Origin: JAFKFH01 sp017307375
GTDB taxonomy: Bacteria; Pseudomonadota; Alphaproteobacteria; Ferrovibrionales; Ferrovibrionaceae
Assembly (NCBI GenBank): GCA_965229335.1
Contig: OZ245874.1
Span: 4,588,001 to 4,652,000, forward strand
DNA length: 64,000 bases
Direction: 5' to 3'
Shown: one piece after another, positions 44,290-51,674 of the stretch
Numbering within the stretch: position 1 is the stretch's first letter
Layout of the letters: every line of letters begins with the position of its first letter
Program-made: the position numbers and the translations under genes
The notes under the pieces: model-generated
Databases searched by the model: none
What the model was told of the DNA's origin: nothing
Seen by the model: the letters and a program-made list of their open reading frames with translations, nothing else

Positions 44290-45300
44290 ATGCATCTCTC
44301 CCGCTTTCCGCGCGTCAGGCTGACCCATGCCCCGACCGCCCTTCACCCGATGCCGAACCTGACCCGGCATCTCGGCGGCCCGCGCCTCTGGATCAAGCGC
44401 GACGACTGCACCGGCCTGGCCTCCGGCGGCAACAAGACGCGCAAGCTCGAATTCCTGATGGGCGAGGCCCAGGCTCAGGGCTGCGACCACGTCATCACGC
44501 AAGGCGCCGTCCAGTCGAACCACGTGCGCCAGACCGCCGCTGCCGCCGCGGTGCTGGGCATGAAATGCACCGGCCTGCTCGAACACCGCATCACGACCAG
44601 CGACCGCGATTATCTCGGCTCGGGCAACGTGCTGCTGGACCAGTTGTTCGGCGCGACGCTGGAACAGCGCCCTGGCGGCACCGACATGCAGGCCGAGATG
44701 GAAGCCCTGGCCGGCCGGCTGCGCGGCCGCGGCGAGAAACCCTACGTGATTCCCGGCGGCGGCTCGAACCGGGTCGGCGCGCTGGGCTACGTCACCTGCG
44801 CTATCGAACTGCTGGCCCAGGCCAACGATCTCGGCTTGCGCATCGACCACGTGATCCATGCGACCGGTTCGACCGGGACCCAGGCCGGATTGGTCGCGGG
44901 CCTCGAAGGCCTGAATTCCGGCATCCCGGTGCTGGGCATCTCGACCCGTCAGCCGCGCGACGTTCAGGAGGCGAATGTCTACCGGCTGACCCAGGCCACC
45001 GCCGACTTCATCGGGGTACGCGGTGGCATCGACCGGGCGGCGATCAAGGCCAATTCGGACTATGTCGGCGGCGGCTACGGCGTGCCGACGCCTGGCATGG
45101 TCGAGGCCGTCGAGCTGACCGCGCGGCTCGAAGGCATCCTGCTCGACCCGGTCTACTCGGGCAAGGGCATGGCCGGGCTGATCGACCTGGTGCGTCGCGG
45201 CCACTTCCGCCCCGACGAGAACGTCGTGTTCCTGCATACCGGCGGTTCGGTCGGCCTGTTCGGCTATGTCGGCAGCTTTGCGCCGGTGGCCGATGGCTAG
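44290..45300 (+). CDS. PLP-dependent D-cysteine desulfhydrase / L-cysteate sulfo-lyase family
   Basis: A 336-residue fold-type II PLP enzyme related to ACC deaminase. MHLSRFPRVRLTHAPTALHPMP starts like DcyD/CuyA; AGGGGA precedes the ATG. The lysine that binds PLP is in SGGNKTRKLEFL (about residue 52); QSNHVRQTAAAAA, IPGGGSNRVGALGYV and HTGGSVGLFGY are the other family blocks. Such enzymes cleave D-cysteine, or L-cysteate to pyruvate, ammonia and sulfite; sequence alone does not decide. The racemase gene overlaps its end by 8 bp. Confidence 0.9.
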   Translation: MHLSRFPRVRLTHAPTALHPMPNLTRHLGGPRLWIKRDDCTGLASGGNKTRKLEFLMGEAQAQGCDHVITQGAVQSNHVRQTAAAAAVLGMKCTGLLEHRITTSDRDYLGSGNVLLDQLFGATLEQRPGGTDMQAEMEALAGRLRGRGEKPYVIPGGGSNRVGALGYVTCAIELLAQANDLGLRIDHVIHATGSTGTQAGLVAGLEGLNSGIPVLGISTRQPRDVQEANVYRLTQATADFIGVRGGIDRAAIKANSDYVGGGYGVPTPGMVEAVELTARLEGILLDPVYSGKGMAGLIDLVRRGHFRPDENVVFLHTGGSVGLFGYVGSFAPVADG

Positions 45301-45988
45301 ACTGCTCGGCATCCTCGGCGGGATGGGGCCGCTGGCCTCGGCCGACTTCGTCAGCAAGCTGATCGCGGCGACGCCCGCCCGTACCGATCAGGACCACGTC
45401 CCGTTCCTGCTGTGGTCGGTACCGCAGATCCCGGATCGCAATCTCGCTTTGGCCGGCCAGGGCCCCTCGCCGGTGCCGGCGATGCTGCGGGGCCTGCACG
45501 CCTTGCGTGGGGCCGGCTGCGACCTCGCGGTCATTCCCTGCAACACCGCGCACAACTGGTATGACGAACTCGCGGCCGAGGGCGGCCTGCCCATCCTGCA
45601 CATGGCCGACGGCGCCTGCGCCGGCATCGCGGCGGGCTGCGTCGGACTGATCGGCACCAGGGGCACAATCACGTCAGGCATCTACCAGCAGCGCCTGGCA
45701 GCCCGCGGCATCGACTGTCTGGTGCCGGATCCGGCCGAGATGACCGAACTGGTGATGCCGGGCATCTACCGGGTCAAGCAAGGCGATCCCGCGGGCGCCG
45801 CCCCAGCGTTCGCCAAGGTGGCGAACGCGCTGGCCCGACGGGGTGCCGGGACGATCATCCTGGCATGCAGCGAAGTGCCGCCGGCGCTTGCCCTGCTGCC
45901 GCCGGAGAGCCTGCCGCCGGCGGTCGACGCGACGGCTGCGCTGGCCGCCGCGTGCGTCCGCTGGTGGAACGAGGAGCGGCCGGGCTAG
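45293..45988 (+). CDS. Aspartate/glutamate racemase family protein
   Basis: A 231-residue, PLP-independent racemase. The N-terminus LLGILGGMGPLASADF is the aspartate-racemase signature. The two catalytic cysteines are in VIPCNTAHNWYDEL and IILACSEVPPAL. GCVGLIGTRGTITSGIYQQRL lies between. ATG at 45293 overlaps the end of the lyase gene, so it is translated with it. Acting beside a D-amino-acid or cysteate lyase it may supply or recycle the D-isomer. Ends with a CTAG tail overlap on the MocR gene. Confidence 0.92.
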   Translation: MARLLGILGGMGPLASADFVSKLIAATPARTDQDHVPFLLWSVPQIPDRNLALAGQGPSPVPAMLRGLHALRGAGCDLAVIPCNTAHNWYDELAAEGGLPILHMADGACAGIAAGCVGLIGTRGTITSGIYQQRLAARGIDCLVPDPAEMTELVMPGIYRVKQGDPAGAAPAFAKVANALARRGAGTIILACSEVPPALALLPPESLPPAVDATAALAAACVRWWNEERPG

Positions 45989-47340
45989 AATATCGTGTCT
46001 TCCGGCGCTTCGATCGCCTGCCTGATCAGGCCAAGGCCTCGGCCCAGCATCTCGCGACTGGGCGCAGCACCCAGACAGAGGCGCAAGCCGCAGTCGCGCG
46101 CGGCATCGACCACCGTGGCGCCCGGCGGCGTGACGATCACCCCCTGCGCCTGGGCACGGCGCGCGGCACGTTCCGCCGCGGCCTCGGCCAACGGCAACCA
46201 CAAATGCATCGCCGCAGGCCCGGCGGGCCGCACGCCGGGAAAATATTCCGCAGCGATGGCCTGCCGCGCCGATACTTCGCGGCGCAATGCCTCGGCGACC
46301 AGCCCGGCCGTGCCGTCCTGCAGCCATTCGGCCATCACGAAGCTGGTCAGCGGCGATGCGGTCCAGGCGGTGGCCTGCACGGCCGCCGCCGCCCGGTCTT
46401 CCCAGCCCGCCGGCACCGCCAGCAGGCCCAGCCGCAACGCGGCGCTGAGCCCTTTCGACAGGCTGTTGATGTAGAACACCCGCTCCGGCGCCAGTTCGCC
46501 AAGCGTCGGCCGGCCGGGATCGTCCAGCACCGAATAGACATCGTCCTCGATGACCGGCAGGTCATGGCGGCGGGCCAGCGCGGCGATCTCGCGCCGGCGT
46601 TCGGCCGTGAGGGTGCGCCCGGTCGGGTTCTGCATCGTCGGGGTGAGGTAGAGGGCGGCGGGACGGTCCGGGCCCTGCAGGGCGGCGGCCAGCGCCGCCG
46701 ACATGATCCCCTCGCCGTCCATCTCGATACCGGCCAGGCGCAATCCCAACAGCCGCGCCGCGGCCTTGGCCCCGGCATAGGTCACCGATTCGACCAGCAG
46801 GAGATCGCCGGGCCGGCACACCAGGCCCAGGGCGACCATGATCGCATGCTGGGCACCGTTGGTCAGCAGCAGGCGCTCGGCCGGCAGGTCGATCCGATGC
46901 CCGGCCAGCCAGCGCGCCGCCGCCCGACGATGCTCCAGGCGACCGGCCGGCGGCGGATAGCGCTGGGTGCTGATCCCCGCGGCGCGTGCCGCCACACGCT
47001 GCAGGGCGGCGGCAAACTGTGCCTCGGCCAGGATCGGCGGCGGCAGGTTCAGGCTGAGATCAATGAAGGCCGCAGCCTCATCGGAAATTGAAGCACTCAC
47101 GAAAGTGCCCCGGCCGTGTTCGCCGCGAACCAGACCCTGCCGTTCCAGCAGGGCGTAGGCGCGGCCGACGGTGACCACCGACAACTTGAGATCATCAGCA
47201 AGTTGCCGATGCGGTGGCAAACGCGCGCCGGGCCGCAGCCGTTCCGCCGCGATATCCTCGGCCAGCGCGGCGGCCAGGCGCTCCGGGGCCGGGCCGGGGC
47301 CGGGGCTCATTCGGGGACTCCAGGCGGCGGGTTGGCGCAT
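45985..47340 (-). CDS. MocR-type GntR/aminotransferase transcriptional regulator
   Basis: A 451-residue fusion of a short GntR winged helix (about residues 20-85: LAAALAEDIAAERLRPGARLPPHRQLADDLKLSVVTVGRAYALLERQGLV) with an aminotransferase-like domain. The PLP lysine is in NSLSKGLSAALRLG, with NGAQHAIMVAL and TPTMQNPTGRTL motifs. Known members sense PLP-linked ligands and activate or repress the divergent gene, here the LysE exporter. A palindrome lies in the shared gap. Confidence 0.93.
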   Translation of the reverse strand: MRQPAAWSPRMSPGPGPAPERLAAALAEDIAAERLRPGARLPPHRQLADDLKLSVVTVGRAYALLERQGLVRGEHGRGTFVSASISDEAAAFIDLSLNLPPPILAEAQFAAALQRVAARAAGISTQRYPPPAGRLEHRRAAARWLAGHRIDLPAERLLLTNGAQHAIMVALGLVCRPGDLLLVESVTYAGAKAAARLLGLRLAGIEMDGEGIMSAALAAALQGPDRPAALYLTPTMQNPTGRTLTAERRREIAALARRHDLPVIEDDVYSVLDDPGRPTLGELAPERVFYINSLSKGLSAALRLGLLAVPAGWEDRAAAAVQATAWTASPLTSFVMAEWLQDGTAGLVAEALRREVSARQAIAAEYFPGVRPAGPAAMHLWLPLAEAAAERAARRAQAQGVIVTPPGATVVDAARDCGLRLCLGAAPSREMLGRGLGLIRQAIEAPEDTIF

Positions 47341-47353
47341 CGAGGCTCCGGCA

Positions 47354-47369
47354 AGTGTTATATGACACT
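47354..47369. promoter_or_regulatory. Palindromic operator between mocR and lysE
   Basis: AGTGTTATATGACACT: AGTGT and ACACT arms around six bases, with one mismatched pair inside. The same motif is TGT-N6-ACA. It sits 14 bp before the MocR start and 43 bp before the LysE start, so it is a likely MocR binding site. Confidence 0.5.
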
Positions 47370-47412
47370 ATTAAGTTTGACTCACTACTGCCCCAGATGC
47401 AACCTCCGGCGC

Positions 47413-48018
47413 ATGAACCTCGACTTGCTGCCTGCCCTGGCCCTCTTCGCCGTCTCGTCCTCGATCACCCCGGGACCGAACAACGTCATGGTCACCGCCT
47501 CGGGTGCCAATTTCGGCTTTGCCCGGACGCTGCCGCATATCCTCGGCATCGCGATCGGTTTCCCGGTGATGGTGATCGCAGTCGGGCTGGGGCTGGGCCA
47601 GGTGTTCGTCCAGTTCCCGTTGCTGCATACCGTCATGAAATGGGTCGGGGCCGGCTACCTGCTCTGGCTGGCCTGGAAACTCGCCACCGCACGGCCGGCG
47701 GCGATCGACGACGGGGCGCCCGCCCAGGCGCGGCCGATGACGCTGTTGCAGGCGGCGGCCTTCCAATGGGTCAACCCCAAGGCATGGATCATGGCGGTCG
47801 GGGCGATGTCGACCTTCACCACCGTCGGGGGCGACCCGGTGGTCGAGGCATCGATCGTGGCGGGGATGTTTGCGGCCGCCTGCCTGCCGTCGGTTGCCTT
47901 ATGGGCGGGATTCGGCGTCGCGCTGCGCCGCTGGCTGTCCTCGGCCAAGGCGCTGCGCCGCTTCAATCTGTCGATGGCGGCGCTGCTGGTGGTCTCGCTG
48001 GTCCCGACCCTGGCCTGA
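47413..48018 (+). CDS. LysE/RhtB-family amino-acid exporter
   Basis: A 201-residue exporter with about six transmembrane helices. The family signature ALFAVSSSITPGPNNVMVTASGANFGFARTLPHILGIAIGF runs near the N-terminus and VNPKAWIMAVGAMSTF lies in the second half. ATG at 47413 fits the first helix. Divergent from the MocR gene with a palindrome in the gap, so it is probably MocR-controlled. A role in exporting amino acids, perhaps a product of the adjacent lyase-racemase pair, is inference. Confidence 0.93.
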   Translation: MNLDLLPALALFAVSSSITPGPNNVMVTASGANFGFARTLPHILGIAIGFPVMVIAVGLGLGQVFVQFPLLHTVMKWVGAGYLLWLAWKLATARPAAIDDGAPAQARPMTLLQAAAFQWVNPKAWIMAVGAMSTFTTVGGDPVVEASIVAGMFAAACLPSVALWAGFGVALRRWLSSAKALRRFNLSMAALLVVSLVPTLA

Positions 48019-48039
48019 CGCGGCCTCGGGCGGGGACGC

Positions 48040-48297
48040 CTAGTTCAGGACACCGAAATCGCGGCGGAACTGGCCGGCACTGATCGCCGACAGGGCGGCA
48101 TCGTCGCGACCGTCGAGCGCAGCCTGCAGCGCCGTGGCGTCGCGATGCGCCGTCTCGAACTCGACGTTGGTGAAGCTGTAGCCATGCTGACGCCCCGCCT
48201 CGACCGGGGTCACGTCCGCCAAGCCCGCGCAGGCCAGCAGGAAATCGTCATCCTCGGACAGGCGGCGCAGGAAGGCAGTGGCACTGGTCAGCGACAT
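48040..48297 (-). CDS. Nif11-like small protein
   Basis: An 85-residue protein whose N-terminal half matches the Nif11 pattern: TSATAFLRRLSEDDDFLLACAG, then VTPVEAGRQHGYSFTNVEFETAH. Nif11-type domains occur in nitrogen-fixing bacteria and as leader peptides of ribosomal natural products. No GG-type cleavage site with a cysteine/serine-rich core follows, and no maturation or nitrogenase gene is nearby. The C-terminus is charged and ends FRRDFGVLN. Possible promoter region upstream is AT-rich. Function unknown. Confidence 0.65.
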   Translation of the reverse strand: MSLTSATAFLRRLSEDDDFLLACAGLADVTPVEAGRQHGYSFTNVEFETAHRDATALQAALDGRDDAALSAISAGQFRRDFGVLN

Positions 48298-48405
48298 CGG
48301 CGGCCTCGGCGTCTCTTACGTTTAAGAAAGAACGCATAAAATTCGCCGAAATAAATAGCAAATGGCAGACCAATGGACAAACCCTTTCACTCAAGCCCGG
48401 GTTTG

Positions 48406-48434
48406 CCGGGGCGTAATAAAATGTAACGCCCCGG
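48406..48434. terminator. Hairpin in the AT-rich gap between DUF2218 and Nif11-like genes
   Basis: CCGGGGCGT (48406-48414) pairs exactly with ACGCCCCGG (48426-48434) around an 11-base A/T-rich loop. It follows the minus-strand DUF2218 gene by about 15 nt. No T-run follows on that strand, so terminator activity is a guess. A short TCTTA/TAAGA repeat (48314-48327) lies nearer the Nif11-like start. Confidence 0.4.
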
Positions 48435-48449
48435 TACCTGTCGCGGACC

Positions 48450-48734
48450 TTACTGGATCCAGGCGATCTCGGGCGGTTCCTTCCACGCGAAACGCTTGAG
48501 ATGCGAGGCGACGACATGCTCGAGTTGCGGCAGTACCTCGACGTTCACCGCTTCGACGACGATATGCAATGCCTCGCCATCGGCAGTCATCGTGCAGACA
48601 CCGCGTTCGGGGAAGACAATGGAACCGGCCGACTCGGCCAGTTCCGTTTTCAATTTATGCGAGAAATGCTTGCACAACTGCGCCATGTAGCGCGCGGCGA
48701 GCGGGGTCGGCACATCGGCCTGCGAACGGACCAT
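48450..48734 (-). CDS. DUF2218 domain-containing protein
   Basis: A 94-residue protein of unknown function. The block SQADVPTPLAARYMAQLCKHFSHK fits DUF2218. It continues with FPERGVCTMTADGEALHIVVEA and ends LPQLEHVVASHLKRFAWKEPPEIAWIQ. Relatives often lie next to iron or siderophore genes, but no such gene is nearby. ATG at 48734 follows AAGGAAATCACC. It is divergent from a MarR gene, the two sharing a 123-bp AT-rich gap with a palindrome. Confidence 0.82.
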   Translation of the reverse strand: MVRSQADVPTPLAARYMAQLCKHFSHKLKTELAESAGSIVFPERGVCTMTADGEALHIVVEAVNVEVLPQLEHVVASHLKRFAWKEPPEIAWIQ

Positions 48735-48788
48735 GGTGATTTCCTTGCAACGATTCCCCCGGCGCCGCCAAATATGGAATATATATCT

Positions 48789-48807
48789 TAAAGAGTCAAA
48801 CTCCTTA
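48789..48807. promoter_or_regulatory. Palindrome in the DUF2218/marR gap
   Basis: TAA-A-GAGT CAA ACTC-C-TTA: GAGT (48793-48796) and ACTC (48800-48803) flank CAA, with TAA and TTA outside. Seven of eight arm positions pair. It lies between the divergent genes and is the natural candidate for MarR binding. Confidence 0.4.
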
Positions 48808-48857
48808 TTTTGTCGTGCTAGGTCTAGCGCAGCGATAGCACGGCAGCGAGGCAAGTC

Positions 48858-49286
48858 TTGGATACCAGGGACGACGATGGCGCAGGCGAACTGGCCGACC
48901 TGTTCATCCGCACGGCCCGTCGCCTGCGCCACGAAGCATCGCAGAACCTGGCGCCGTCAGGCGTCACGCCGGCCCAGGCCCGCGCGCTGAAGGTGATCGC
49001 GCACGCCCCGGGCGATCTGAAGGTGGTCGAACTGGCCGAAGCGCTGGGCGTCGTGCCGCGTTCGGCGACCGCCGTCGTCGACGCGCTGGAGGATCGCGGG
49101 CTGATCGACCGGCTGGCCGATCCCGACGACCGCCGGGCCGTGCGGATCCGCCTGACCGAGGCGGGTCATGCCCGCGTCGCCGAGGTACGCCGCCGCCGCC
49201 GCGAGGCCGCGGCCGATCTGCTGCGCCGCCTCGATGCCGGCGACCGGGCGACGCTGCGCCGCCTGCTCAGCCGGTTGCAGGACTAG
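48858..49286 (+). CDS. MarR-family transcriptional regulator
   Basis: A 142-residue winged-helix regulator. The core (about residues 36-105) is VTPAQARALKVIAHAPGDLKVVELAEALGVVPRSATAVVDALEDRGLIDRLADPDDRRAVRIRLTEAGHARV, with the ADPDDRRA wing characteristic of MarR. It starts at TTG (48858), with GAGG upstream. It is divergent from DUF2218 and probably controls it. No classic target such as a transporter is adjacent, so the ligand is unknown. Gmk ends just 3 bp away on the other strand. Confidence 0.9.
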   Translation: MDTRDDDGAGELADLFIRTARRLRHEASQNLAPSGVTPAQARALKVIAHAPGDLKVVELAEALGVVPRSATAVVDALEDRGLIDRLADPDDRRAVRIRLTEAGHARVAEVRRRRREAAADLLRRLDAGDRATLRRLLSRLQD

Positions 49287-49289
49287 AGA

Positions 49290-49925
49290 TCAGGATCCTT
49301 CGCGCAGGTCGCGCACGAATTCGATCAGGCCGGTCTGGCGCTCGCGCTTCAGCCGTTCCGCCCGCAGGATCGCCATGACGTTGGCAAGGCAGCGGTCGAA
49401 ATCGTCGTTGACGACGATGTAGTCGTATTCGGCCCAGTGGCTGATCTCGTCGGCCGCCTTGGCCATGCGCTTGGCCACCACCTCTGCCGAATCCTGGGCG
49501 CGGGTCTTCAGCCGCCGCTCCAGCTCGGCGGTCGAGGGCGGCAGGATGAAGACCGAGACGAGGTCGTCGCGCATCTTCTGACGCAATTGCTGGGTGCCCT
49601 GCCAGTCGATGTCGAACAGCACGTCATGGCCACGGGCGAGGCGGTTTGCCACCTCGGTGCGTGGCGTGCCGTAGTGATGGTCGAAGACGCGGGCATGTTC
49701 GAGCAACTCGTCATGCGCCGCCATCCGCTGGAATTCGGCGTCGGAAATGAAGCGATAATCGACGCCGTCGACCTCCCCCGGCCGGCTTGCCCGGGTGGTC
49801 ACCGAGATCGACAGGCGCAGATTGTCGTCCTGCGCCATCAGGCGGCGCGAGATCGTGGTCTTGCCCGCACCCGACGGCGAGGACAGCACCAGCATCAGGC
49901 CGCGGCGGCCGACGGCAGCGGTCAT
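49290..49925 (-). CDS. gmk: Guanylate kinase
   Basis: Phosphorylates GMP to GDP with ATP. The P-loop is SSPSGAGKTT (about residues 15-24), followed by SISVTTRASRPGEVDGVDYRFI and LEHARVFDHHYGTP, then the DIDWQGTQQLRQ block and a C-terminal lid/NDDF segment. 211 residues. It is 4 nt downstream of yicC, the typical pair. It is convergent with the MarR gene. Confidence 0.97.
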   Translation of the reverse strand: MTAAVGRRGLMLVLSSPSGAGKTTISRRLMAQDDNLRLSISVTTRASRPGEVDGVDYRFISDAEFQRMAAHDELLEHARVFDHHYGTPRTEVANRLARGHDVLFDIDWQGTQQLRQKMRDDLVSVFILPPSTAELERRLKTRAQDSAEVVAKRMAKAADEISHWAEYDYIVVNDDFDRCLANVMAILRAERLKRERQTGLIEFVRDLREGS

Positions 49926-49929
49926 CGGA

Positions 49930-50823
49930 TCACTCGACGTTCTGAACCTGCTCGCGCAGGCGGTCGATGGCGAGCTTGAGATCGAGACCGATGCGGGTCA
50001 ATGCCACGTCGCCCGATTTCGAGCACAGCGTGTTGGCCTCGCGATTGAATTCCTGGGCCAGGAAATCGAGACGCCGCCCGGCACCGTTGGCATCACCCTT
50101 GGTGATCAGGTCGCGCGCCTGGGCGACATGTGCCTTGAGCCGGTCGAGTTCCTCGCGCACGTCGGCCTTGACCGCGAGCAGCGCCAGTTCCTGGGCCAGC
50201 CGGTCTTCCGACAGCGGGGGGCGCTGCTCCAGCAGTTCGGCCAGGCCCTGGGACAGCCGCGTCTGGCGGCTGTCGAGCCGGACGGCCGCCGTCTCCTCGG
50301 CCGCGGCAATCAGCGCGGTGACGTCGTCGAGCAAGGCGTTCAGCATGCCGGTGATGCGGGCGCCTTCGGCCGCCCGCCCCTCGCGCAGGCGATCCAGCGC
50401 GTTGGCCAGATCGACCAGCATCGCGGCTTCCTGCTGGGCACGCTCGGCCTCGTCGAAGCGGACCTCCTCCGGCTCCAGCACGCCACGCAGGGCCAGCAGG
50501 CCGTCCAGCCGCGGCGGCGCCGATTCGACCACGCCCTCGGCCTCGCGCACGATGTCGCCGAGCTGCTTCAGCAGCGCCTGGTTCAACCGGTATCCGGTCA
50601 CGGCCGGGCCGGTGTCCAGCCGCAACGCGACGGTGACCGAGCCGCGCTTCAGCCGCTCGCCAACCAGCACCCGCGCCGGCAATTCGATCGCATCGAGGCC
50701 TGGCGGCAGCCGGAACCGCAGTTCCAGGCCGCGGCCGTTGACGCTTTTGACCTCCCAGGTCCAGCTTTGCCCCGCGCGGGCACCGTCGGCGCGCGCGAAG
50801 CCCGTCATGCTGAGCAAACTCAA
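49930..50823 (-). CDS. YicC/YloC-family endoribonuclease
   Basis: Metal-dependent endoribonuclease linked to RNA turnover and envelope stress in known relatives. The 297 residues start LLSMTGFARADG, the family hallmark, and end with the characteristic GDVALTRIGLDLKLAIDRLREQVQNVE; the middle includes the KADVREELDRLKAHVAQARDLI segment. TTG at 50823 is chosen because AGGAGGGG lies 6 nt before it, while the internal ATG at 50808 has no Shine-Dalgarno. Upstream genes of the mltG-yicC order have been displaced by about 5.5 kb. Confidence 0.93.
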   Translation of the reverse strand: MSLLSMTGFARADGARAGQSWTWEVKSVNGRGLELRFRLPPGLDAIELPARVLVGERLKRGSVTVALRLDTGPAVTGYRLNQALLKQLGDIVREAEGVVESAPPRLDGLLALRGVLEPEEVRFDEAERAQQEAAMLVDLANALDRLREGRAAEGARITGMLNALLDDVTALIAAAEETAAVRLDSRQTRLSQGLAELLEQRPPLSEDRLAQELALLAVKADVREELDRLKAHVAQARDLITKGDANGAGRRLDFLAQEFNREANTLCSKSGDVALTRIGLDLKLAIDRLREQVQNVE

Positions 50824-50899
50824 ACTCGTCCCCTCCTGGATGCTGGCCCGCGACTATAGTGTTCCCTGCCCGCCCCCTCAACCACCGTCCGGTGACCCG

Positions 50900-51667
50900 A
50901 TGGCCCTGCCCCCGCCCCGCTCGATCTTGATCACCGGCGCCTCGTCGGGCATCGGCGAGGCGCTCGCCCGCCGGTACGCCGCCCCCGGGGTCGCCCTGGC
51001 GCTGACCGGGCGCGATGCCGCACGGCTGGCGGCGGTGGCCGATGCCGCCCGGAGTCGCGGCGCTGCGGTGCTGGCCGAGACGGTCGATGCGGCCGACCGG
51101 GACGCGGTGGCGGCGTTCGTCGCCCGGGCCGATGCCGCAGCAGCCCTCGACCTCGTGATCGCCAATGCCGGCATCGGCCTCGGCCGGCCCGAGCCCGCAG
51201 GGCTGGACGCCCATGTCCGGGCAACCTTCGCGGTCAACGTGGACGGCGTGTTCAACACGATCCACCCGGCGATCGCGCTGATGGCGGGGCGTCGCCACGG
51301 CCAGATCGGCATCGTCGCCTCGATCGCGGGCTATCGCGGGCTTGCGACCGCCCCGGCCTACGCCGCATCGAAGGCGGCGGTCAAGGCCTATGGTGAAGGC
51401 CTTCGGCCGTGGCTGAGCGGCCACGGCATCGCGGTCTCGGTGATCAACCCGGGGTTCGTGGTCACGCGGATGACTGCCCGCAACGCCTTTCCGATGCCGT
51501 TTCTGATGCCGGTCGACAAGGCCGCCGACATCATCGCGCGCGGCCTGGCCGGCAACAAGGGGCGGATCGCGTTCCCCTGGCCGATGGCGGTCGTCGGCTG
51601 GCTGCTCGCGGCAGCGCCGCAGGGCTTGATGGATTTCGTCGCCGCGCGGCTGCCCGCCAAGCGGTGA
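50900..51667 (+). CDS. Short-chain dehydrogenase/reductase (SDR)
   Basis: A 255-residue NAD(P)-dependent oxidoreductase. The nucleotide-binding TGASSGIGEALARRY (about residues 15-29), the NAG motif in VIANAGIG, and the catalytic Ser/Tyr/Lys in IASIAGYRG...APAYAASKAAVKAYG are present. INPGFVVTRMT and the C-terminal hydrophobic FPWPMAVVGWLLAAAP fit a membrane-associated subgroup. ATG at 50900 begins MALPPPRSILITGASS. The substrate is unknown. It is divergent from yicC. Confidence 0.9.
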   Translation: MALPPPRSILITGASSGIGEALARRYAAPGVALALTGRDAARLAAVADAARSRGAAVLAETVDAADRDAVAAFVARADAAAALDLVIANAGIGLGRPEPAGLDAHVRATFAVNVDGVFNTIHPAIALMAGRRHGQIGIVASIAGYRGLATAPAYAASKAAVKAYGEGLRPWLSGHGIAVSVINPGFVVTRMTARNAFPMPFLMPVDKAADIIARGLAGNKGRIAFPWPMAVVGWLLAAAPQGLMDFVAARLPAKR

Positions 51668-51674
51668 GCGCCGG

